Part shown: one piece after another, positions 6,248 through 11,123 of the stretch
Numbering within the stretch: position 1 is the first letter of the stretch
Layout of the letters: each line of letters opens with the position of its first letter
Assembly: GCA_937980625.1 (NCBI GenBank)
Contig: CALJPJ010000062.1
Coordinates: forward strand, 1 to 11,123
From: an uncultured Bdellovibrionales bacterium
Lineage (GTDB): Bacteria > Bdellovibrionota > Bdellovibrionia > Bdellovibrionales > UBA1609
Direction: 5' to 3'
DNA: 11,123 bases
Position numbers and translations under genes: made by a program
The notes under the pieces: model-generated
Told to the model about the DNA's origin: nothing
The model's database searches: none
What the model saw: only the letters and a program-made list of their open reading frames with translations

Positions 6248-7237
6248 ATGCCAAACTTAAAGATAGCTTTATTGACTTTTTTATTTTCTTTATCTCTTTT
6301 TGCTACTGAATCAAAAATTTTGACTTCTGACCAATATATTCAATTTGCCAGAGGAAATAAAATAAAATTCGCAAAAGGCTCTGAAGTAAAATACCGTGAC
6401 GATGGGTCTATATTATATGTGTTTGCAAAAGGCAATACAGATGAATTAGCCACCTGGACTACAAAAGCGAATGTGTCTTATAAAATGCATTGCGGTTCTA
6501 AAATTTTACGTTCATCTCAATCAATACATAGTGCATCCTTAATTTGGTTTTACCCTTCAGGGGAGTATAAAAGAGGTTGTGTGGCAGTAAGTACATTTGA
6601 TTTTAAAACAGCTCAGGTTAATGGCAAAGTTGGTTTTAACTCAGACATTGCTTTATTTGAAAGTGGTGAAATTGAGTATTTAAGCTCTATTGACCAAGGT
6701 AAAGCCAGTGTTTTTGAAACAGAGTTAACTTTGAAATCGCGTTCAGAAATAAATTTTCACTCTGATGGCCGTCTTAGGTTTTTTACACCAGCTAGAGAGC
6801 AAGTATATACCTGCGAGTCACAGTATGGTCATATTATTTATCAACAAATTACCCCTGAGGTTTCCATTTCTCTTTTTGAAGATGGGCTCATTGAAAGAGC
6901 GATTATTGGCCAGGATATTAGTTTACATGGGGTAGTTGTGAGCAAAGGCTCTGGAGTTATTTTTGATCGCCTTAAAAAGCCAACAAGTAGCGCTCCTTAC
7001 CTATTGGTGGTTTTCTTAACAAGAAACCATCAACTTGTAACCTCTGATGGTTACAGCCTTGAAGCCAGTTCTGTAAAATTTAAGCAACAAGGGGTCATTG
7101 AATTAGTTGAAATCGCCAAGAACTTTGACTTTAAAAGGCCAGATAACGGACGTATCGTTTCTGTTAGGGTTGGCGATTTAGTTTATTTTGATGAAAAAAT
7201 GAATATTTCCAAAATTGATTTTAAAGTTAAAAGATAA
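6248..7237 (+). CDS. Secreted repeat protein of unknown function
   Basis: I do not recognise this 329-residue protein. It has a clear signal peptide (cleavage near LFA-TES, about residue 19) and no later membrane segment, so it is periplasmic or exported. It is built from degenerate units of the form hydrophobic-x-F-x-x-x-G-x-hydrophobic. Examples are VKYRDDGSILYV (47), IWFYPSGEYKRG (99), IALFESGEIEYL (134), INFHSDGRLRFF (168), ISLFEDGLIERA (207), VKFKQQGVIELV (276) and VYFDEKMNISKI (312). These look like stacked beta-hairpins, as in MORN-like repeats. Three Cys (82, 111, 189) could form a disulphide. The ATG has GGAG at 6238-6241. It follows the CDF gene after 65 bases and could share its transcript. 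Its last bases, including the stop, recur at 9087-9106 beyond the next gene. Confidence 0.75.
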   Translation: MPNLKIALLTFLFSLSLFATESKILTSDQYIQFARGNKIKFAKGSEVKYRDDGSILYVFAKGNTDELATWTTKANVSYKMHCGSKILRSSQSIHSASLIWFYPSGEYKRGCVAVSTFDFKTAQVNGKVGFNSDIALFESGEIEYLSSIDQGKASVFETELTLKSRSEINFHSDGRLRFFTPAREQVYTCESQYGHIIYQQITPEVSISLFEDGLIERAIIGQDISLHGVVVSKGSGVIFDRLKKPTSSAPYLLVVFLTRNHQLVTSDGYSLEASSVKFKQQGVIELVEIAKNFDFKRPDNGRIVSVRVGDLVYFDEKMNISKIDFKVKR

Positions 7238-7240
7238 CCT
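7221..7240 (+). repeat. 20-bp direct repeat, copy 1 (end of the 6248 gene)
   Basis: TTAAAGTTAAAAGATAACCT spans the last codons and stop of the secreted repeat protein and recurs exactly at 9087-9106. The two copies enclose the 569-residue orphan gene. Confidence 0.7.
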
Positions 7241-7330
7241 TCTATTTGATGAGTAATATAGGGTATTTAGACAGGGATTTTAGTCAGTAACTAACTAACT
7301 AACTCTGGAACTATAGTTAGGCATTACTTT

Positions 7331-7339
7331 TGCTATACT
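7331..7339 (+). promoter_or_regulatory. Extended -10 promoter giving a leaderless mRNA
   Basis: TGCTATACT matches TGn-TATAAT with one change in the hexamer. Only 7 bases (7340-7346) separate it from the ATG at 7347, so initiation at the usual distance would fall on or next to the A of ATG. No Shine-Dalgarno sequence precedes the gene. A short (TAAC)4 tract lies upstream at 7288-7303. Confidence 0.55.
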
Positions 7340-7346
7340 ATTTTGT

Positions 7347-9056
7347 ATGGAAAATAGAGTGTTATTTAGAATTAATTTAGTAGTATATACTTTTGTCATA
7401 GCAATGACTTTTTTTGTCAATCCTGCTTCCGCCACATTGAGTTGTTCAAGCTTAATTAAAAAAATTATTCCGTACAGAATAGGTAAGGTGTTAGGTAGTG
7501 GCGAATTAATTTTCAAAAAAATGGATTTTGATCCTACAGTAATTGATGGTTCCCAGGTTAAAGCAATAAATAATTTTTTGGCTAAGTTTACAGAGAAAGA
7601 GATTAAATACTTTTTAGATAATAAAGAAATCATTCATCAAGAGCTACGAAATTTAAAAAAACCATACAGCTTAACTTTTAATTTAAGCAAATTGAGTGAT
7701 AAACCATATTTAGAGGTATTAAGGTTTTTTAAATTTTTGGGCAGACTGACTAAGAATACACAAGATTGGAATGAAATAAATAATTGGATAAAAAGTGATG
7801 AGCATGCTTTGTATGCTTATGACCAATTGTCTAAAAGTGGGTTAGATAAGCATCAAAACCTATTAGAATTTTTGATTGTTTATAATACTTTTTTTGGAAA
7901 TAGTTTTAAGGTATCCACAGGTGGTAAATCTTCACTAATTACTTATAGTCTTGAAAAAGAAAGTACTATAGCTGATATAACTCTTTGGTATAAAGACCCA
8001 AAATTTACAGATAATCAATGGTTGAAGCTTTCTGAGGCAGATAGGCTAGATTTATTAAAAAAAGCTACAAACAGAAAAAAGAAATTTTTAAATGAACTGC
8101 AAGTTGCACCAACGAGTTTCAAACCTGACTTTGTGAGCGGATATTCTGAAGAGCTTGAGACAGCAACAAATAAGAATTACGGGTGGGAAGTATCTAACAA
8201 AGCCTTTGAAGTAAACCTAGATAAAATTTCACAACAAATAAAAGAGCTTGTAGACTTTACAGGTGAAACACATTCATTTCATACTCATTTAGTTTTTCAC
8301 CTGAAAAGAAAGTATAAGCGCTTTATGGACTTTACTCTTTGGACAAAGCATGTAAATGACTATTTATATTTGAGGGGTATGGAGGAAGGTCTTCATGGGA
8401 CGGATCTAACGGGCCTTGCCAGTCTTCCTGGTCATCGATTTGAGAACTCAAGAAGACTCCCTCGAAGATTAGAGCAAATTGGAATTCAAACTCATAAATT
8501 TTTCTCAATGGGAGTTCGAGGTTATATTTATGGGGAGTCCAGCTTGGATAATCATGTTAAGGTTGGGTTAGAGCTAAGAGATGTTTCTAGGTCTACTGAC
8601 AAAACAGAAGAGTACTTGTTAGAATTATCAAGTTCTATTAGTGATTTCAGGTGGGAGAATCATAGTTTTAAGAAAATAGATATAACTGAGGTAGGCTTAC
8701 TAAAGAACAGTCGAAAAATGGTTAGCAGATCTCTTAAAGGGAAGTTTAGTAGAGGCTTTATAAGGATGCTAAACAAATCAAAGTCTAATATTAGCCTAGC
8801 ATTATTGCCATATGAAAGTTATAAATATTTGAACTATAGGAATGGAGAGTACCGCATTACCAGTGAAGCTGAGCGAATGAGAATTAAAAGTGCTAGAGAA
8901 AAATTTATACTAGAGCTCAAAAAAGTTGAAAAAGAGTTTCTTGCAGATAAATGGAAGAGAAAATTTTCAGTTGAAGATTATACCTCAGCCATTCACTATG
9001 ACCTTACGGTTTGGGCGAAAGAAGCTAAAATTAGTGAATTTTTCAGAGATTTTTAA
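7347..9056 (+). CDS. Secreted orphan protein with His-rich motif, possibly amidoligase-like
   Basis: I do not recognise this 569-residue protein with certainty. A signal peptide (hydrophobic residues 10-24, cleavage near NPASA-T) sends it to the periplasm. The body is rich in Lys and helices. The most structured part is residues 278-330, with YGWEVSNKAFEVNLDKISQ and GETHSFHTHLVFH (306-318, four His), and then VKVGLELRDVSRS (405-416). The order of an E/V-strand, a helix, an HxH strand and a later E-x-R strand recalls the carboxylate-amine (amidoligase/GCS-like) fold. This is a weak resemblance seen by eye. The N-terminal third (31-200) is mostly charged helices. The gene has its own extended -10 and no ribosome binding site, so it is probably translated from a leaderless mRNA. 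It is bracketed by 20-bp direct repeats, which suggests it was inserted between its neighbours. Confidence 0.7.
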   Translation: MENRVLFRINLVVYTFVIAMTFFVNPASATLSCSSLIKKIIPYRIGKVLGSGELIFKKMDFDPTVIDGSQVKAINNFLAKFTEKEIKYFLDNKEIIHQELRNLKKPYSLTFNLSKLSDKPYLEVLRFFKFLGRLTKNTQDWNEINNWIKSDEHALYAYDQLSKSGLDKHQNLLEFLIVYNTFFGNSFKVSTGGKSSLITYSLEKESTIADITLWYKDPKFTDNQWLKLSEADRLDLLKKATNRKKKFLNELQVAPTSFKPDFVSGYSEELETATNKNYGWEVSNKAFEVNLDKISQQIKELVDFTGETHSFHTHLVFHLKRKYKRFMDFTLWTKHVNDYLYLRGMEEGLHGTDLTGLASLPGHRFENSRRLPRRLEQIGIQTHKFFSMGVRGYIYGESSLDNHVKVGLELRDVSRSTDKTEEYLLELSSSISDFRWENHSFKKIDITEVGLLKNSRKMVSRSLKGKFSRGFIRMLNKSKSNISLALLPYESYKYLNYRNGEYRITSEAERMRIKSAREKFILELKKVEKEFLADKWKRKFSVEDYTSAIHYDLTVWAKEAKISEFFRDF

Positions 9057-9232
9057 TTTTTATATAAATTATGGCTGTAAGTATTATTAAAGTTAAAAGA
9101 TAACCTCAACTGTATTTAGATCTTTTTTATTGTCAAATAATATTAATTTTTCATTAAAACAAAACCATAAGTGAGTAGATATAGAATATTATCCAATATT
9201 TTATGTTGAGTAATCCAGCTAAATTACTTTTC
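9057..9232. other. Intergenic stretch with gene-tail remnant and weak terminator
   Basis: This gap, together with E2 and the yceI promoter region, forms 487 bases without a gene. At 9071-9103 an 11-codon frame reads MAVSIIKVKR-stop, echoing the MNISKIDFKVKR-stop end of the 6248 gene. It is more likely a leftover 3' end than a gene. AAAAGAT (9095-9101) can pair with ATCTTTT (9120-9126) ahead of T6 at 9123-9128, a weak terminator for the orphan gene. Nothing else is recognisable before E2. Confidence 0.4.
9087..9106 (+). repeat. 20-bp direct repeat, copy 2
   Basis: This is an exact copy of 7221-7240, including the KVKR-stop codons, 31 bases after the stop of the orphan gene. The similarity reaches slightly upstream at the protein level (MAVSIIKVKR against MNISKIDFKVKR). 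Confidence 0.7.
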
Positions 9233-9375
9233 ATACCAACCCCATTAAATAATTCCCTAAATTCTGAAGCCCGCTTAAACGATAATGCGCAAAGTTATGC
9301 CACAAGGAGCTGTTTGAGCACACTATGATTTATGTGGGCTTCAGAATTTAGGGAATTATTTAATGGGGTTGGTAT
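9233..9375. repeat. Element E2: second 143-bp giant palindrome
   Basis: The arms are 9233-9287 and 9321-9375. The outer 40 bp are perfectly complementary, and the inner 15 bp contain five mismatches. The centre (9288-9320) matches that of E1 in CGC, AGTT and the 18-base block CAAGGAGCTGTTTGAGCA. The length, arm length and centre length (143/55/33) are identical to E1. The arms share ATACCA-C-C and -AATAA-TCCC with E1 but differ at many other positions. Pairing continues for two more bases outside (TC...GA). A run of T8 at 9383-9390 follows, so on the plus strand it could end transcription of the orphan gene. Confidence 0.9.
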
Positions 9376-9406
9376 GAGTCGGTTTTTTTTAAGCCTTCGT
9401 TAGAAA

Positions 9407-9443
9407 GTATTCTTAAGATTATTTTTTATAGCCTTAAGAATAC
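9407..9443. repeat. Perfect 11-bp inverted repeat upstream of yceI
   Basis: GTATTCTTAAG (9407-9417) and CTTAAGAATAC (9433-9443) are perfect inverted copies with a 15-base T-rich spacer. No T-run follows the right arm. Its place about 55 bases before the yceI -10 hexamer suits a regulator binding site at least as well as a terminator. Confidence 0.55.
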
Positions 9444-9497
9444 CTTAATAGATCATTAATTATAACTATCTTAGTAATAGCTATTAATTGTTTTATT

Positions 9498-9503
9498 TAT
9501 AAT
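9498..9503 (+). promoter_or_regulatory. -10 hexamer of the yceI promoter
   Basis: This is a perfect TATAAT, placed so that the leader would be about 33 bases before the AAGGAG (9531-9536) and ATG of the yceI gene. No good -35 hexamer is visible, so activation may depend on a factor, perhaps one binding the inverted repeat upstream. Confidence 0.4.
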
Positions 9504-9543
9504 TAGTATTTATCTACAAAGAAAGAAAAAAAGGAGTTTTGTA

Positions 9544-10116
9544 ATGAAAGTAAAAATGATGATATTAGTAAGTTTTTTATTAGTGAGCGCTAACTTAATG
9601 GCAGCTCAAACAGAAAACGGAAGTTATAAATTAGATAAAGATCATGCCCATATAGGTTTTCAAGTTTCTCATTTAGGCTTTTCATTAGTTGTTGGCCGCT
9701 TTAATAAATTTGATGGTAAGGTTAGTTTTGAAGCTGGTGGCAACTCAAATGTTGAGTTTACAATTCAAGCTGCCAGCATAGATACAAATAATAAAAGAAG
9801 AGATAATCATTTACGTAACGAAGATTTTTTTGATGTGGAGACCTTTTCTGAAATTACGTTTAAATCGACTAAAGTGACATATGACGAGTCAGGTGACCCA
9901 GCTGCAATTACAGGTGACTTGAATATGCATGGTGTGACTCAGTCAGTAGTTTTTACTATTAAGGCCATAGGTGCCGGTGCCTTTCGTGGAACCAGTAAAG
10001 CCGGTTACCAAGCAAAAACTACAATTACACGTACTGATTTTGATATGAGTGGTTTTGCTGGCGTCATAGGTAATACTGTTGATGTTGTAGTTAATTTAGA
10101 AATTGATAAAGAGTAG
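9544..10116 (+). CDS. YceI-family periplasmic lipid-binding protein
   Basis: This 190-residue protein is a full-length YceI-family member. The family has a lipocalin-like beta-barrel that binds polyisoprenoid chains such as ubiquinone or isoprenoid alcohols in the periplasm. A signal peptide ends at LMAA-QTEN (about residue 21). Family landmarks follow in order: GSYKLDKDHAHIGFQVSHLGFSLVVGRFNKFDGKVSF, then IDTNNKRRDNHLRNEDFFDVETFSEITFKSTKV, then GDLNMHGVTQSVVF and ITRTDFDMSGFAGVIGNTVDVVVNLEI at the end. The start is supported by AAGGAG seven bases upstream. The next gene, a di-haem lipoprotein, begins 18 bases after the stop, so the two form an operon. Pairing with a cytochrome suggests a link to quinone or electron transport, which is inference. 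Confidence 0.93.
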   Translation: MKVKMMILVSFLLVSANLMAAQTENGSYKLDKDHAHIGFQVSHLGFSLVVGRFNKFDGKVSFEAGGNSNVEFTIQAASIDTNNKRRDNHLRNEDFFDVETFSEITFKSTKVTYDESGDPAAITGDLNMHGVTQSVVFTIKAIGAGAFRGTSKAGYQAKTTITRTDFDMSGFAGVIGNTVDVVVNLEIDKE

Positions 10117-10134
10117 TTTTTGTGAGGCAAAGTA

Positions 10135-11052
10135 GTGATGAGTTTGATTAGGGTATTTATTTTTATTTTTTTATTTAATGCATTAATTGCTTGTTCTGCC
10201 GAGCATAACTCCTCTGAACGGCCTATTGATGAGGGTTTAAACCAAACTATTTTGGCAAAGTTAGAAAAGCCGAGTGAAATATTTTTTCAAGATGTATTTG
10301 AGCTAGTTTTACAAGAAAATTGCTCAAGCTGCCATAATAGCGAAAACAAAAAAGCTGGAGTTAACTTATCTAACTTTAATGCCTTATTGGGTAAAGGGGG
10401 TAAAAAAGTTTTATCACCTTTTAATCCTGAGCAAAGTTCTGTTTATGAAACATTAACATTAATTTCTGGTAGTCGAAAAATGCCGCCAACTTCAGAAGAT
10501 AGTTTAACAGAAAATCAAATCAACCTAGTTTATCAATGGATAAATAATGGCGCAAAAAACAAAGGTGGGGCTGTTACCGAACGGCCAAAGTCTTTAGCAG
10601 AACAGTTAAAGCCATTTTTTAATAAGCCAGAAGTTATTGATTACGAAATTGTAAATGAGAAGGTTTTTAAGTCTAGCTGTTTAGATTGTCATTCAGATAG
10701 TGGTAGCAAAGCAGATCAAGATGGTGCCATATTATATGGTCAGGACATGACGAGCTATGAGGTATTGTTTGAAGGGAGTGGTATTGTTATTGATAAATTG
10801 ACTGATTATGTTGTCCAAGAAGATGGGCGTTTAAAAAAGAAAAAAGGCAGTCGAATTTATAAATCTATGGCAATTAACCAAAGTATGCCACCTACTCATG
10901 ATGGATATTTGCCAGTGAACTCTCTTTTGGTAAAATTAGTTCGGCTTTGGATAAAAAATTGTGCAATCAAAAATTACGATCAAATAAAAGATAATGACTC
11001 TTTAATTGAAGATCGTGACAAATACTCTGAAAAAGTTAGAAATTGTAACTGA
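10135..11052 (+). CDS. Di-haem cytochrome c lipoprotein
   Basis: This 305-residue protein starts with a lipoprotein signal (ALIAC, lipidated Cys20). It carries two haem c attachment motifs, CSSCH (63-67) and CLDCH (182-186). Each is followed by a Met-Pro-Pro motif that can give the sixth iron ligand: RKMPPTSED (Met116) and QSMPPTHDG (Met251). It is therefore two tandem cytochrome c modules of the planctomycete-type (PSCyt1-like) kind seen in many surface lipoproteins. QINLVYQWINNGAK and LLVKLVRLWIKNCA are the matching C-terminal helices of the two modules. The last 30 residues are charged. GAGG at 10124-10127 is 7 bases from this GTG and 10 from the ATG at 10138, so the start may be one codon later. 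It is likely cotranscribed with yceI. The redox partner is unknown. Confidence 0.88.
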   Translation: MMSLIRVFIFIFLFNALIACSAEHNSSERPIDEGLNQTILAKLEKPSEIFFQDVFELVLQENCSSCHNSENKKAGVNLSNFNALLGKGGKKVLSPFNPEQSSVYETLTLISGSRKMPPTSEDSLTENQINLVYQWINNGAKNKGGAVTERPKSLAEQLKPFFNKPEVIDYEIVNEKVFKSSCLDCHSDSGSKADQDGAILYGQDMTSYEVLFEGSGIVIDKLTDYVVQEDGRLKKKKGSRIYKSMAINQSMPPTHDGYLPVNSLLVKLVRLWIKNCAIKNYDQIKDNDSLIEDRDKYSEKVRNCN

Positions 11053-11060
11053 TTTTAAAT

Positions 11061-11123
11061 TTAGGGAATTTCAGGTAAATATTCATTAAACTTGGGCTCT
11101 CTCATAATACCAAGGAAATCAGT
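11061..11123 (-). CDS. 3' end of a convergent gene, product unknown
   Basis: On the minus strand the last 63 bases read TDFLGIMREPKFNEYLPEIP followed by TAA. The frame is open to the window edge and has a protein-like composition. Its stop is 8 bases from the stop of the di-haem lipoprotein gene, a normal convergent spacing. Twenty residues are too few to name a family, and a chance open frame cannot be excluded. Confidence 0.45.
   Translation of the reverse strand, partial: TDFLGIMREPKFNEYLPEIP

Noticed and set aside
7288..7303. (TAAC)4 tetranucleotide tract upstream of the orphan promoter as a phase-variation switch
   Set aside because: Four units are too few for frequent slippage, and the tract is outside the core promoter and the coding frame.
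9071..9103. Eleven-codon frame MAVSIIKVKR as a small gene
   Set aside because: It has no ribosome binding site, is very short, and is better explained as a copied gene end within the direct repeat.
11055..11070. AATTTAGGGAATT shared with the right arm of E2
   Set aside because: The match is only 13 AT-rich bases, with no palindrome partner and no conserved centre nearby. It is expected by chance at this composition.

Overview
The window is AT-rich DNA from a Gram-negative bacterium. The evidence is several signal peptides, two lipoprotein signals (alpha-carbonic-anhydrase-like protein and di-haem protein), a Tat-like leader and a YceI protein. Low GC, long orphan secreted proteins and small solo regulators would fit a Bdellovibrionota-like or other deep proteobacterial lineage, but no gene here fixes the taxonomy. 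The layout looks chromosomal, with housekeeping genes next to periplasmic and cell-envelope genes.

Left part (1-2323): the 3' part of a tRNA-dihydrouridine synthase gene is followed 13 bases later by a membrane-anchored alpha/beta hydrolase. The hydrolase's last codons and stop lie inside a 143-bp giant palindrome (element E1). Next come a small HPF-like ribosome hibernation factor with a strong ribosome binding site and a good bidirectional terminator. Middle part (2375-6182): a LysR regulator is divergent from a Tat-exported intradiol-type dioxygenase, with a canonical T-N11-A operator between them. An alpha-carbonic-anhydrase-fold lipoprotein that has lost two of its three zinc histidines is divergent from a ZnT9/SLC30A9-like cation diffusion facilitator. 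The facilitator appears to start at an AUU codon.

Right part (6248-11123): a secreted protein made of repeated short beta-hairpin-like units is followed by a 569-residue secreted orphan. The orphan's extended -10 promoter sits so close to the ATG that its mRNA should be leaderless. The orphan is bracketed by a 20-bp direct repeat that matches the 3' end of the preceding gene. A 487-bp gap then holds a second copy of the 143-bp palindrome (E2), another inverted repeat and the promoter of a yceI plus di-haem cytochrome lipoprotein pair. The window ends in the 3' end of a convergent gene.

The most unusual signal is the E1/E2 family. Both copies are exactly 143 bp, with 55-bp arms and a 33-base centre that shares an 18-base block. 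The arms have diverged between copies, yet each copy remains almost perfectly self-complementary. Other points worth a second look are the zinc-ligand-less carbonic anhydrase, the AUU start, the leaderless orphan and the direct repeats around it.
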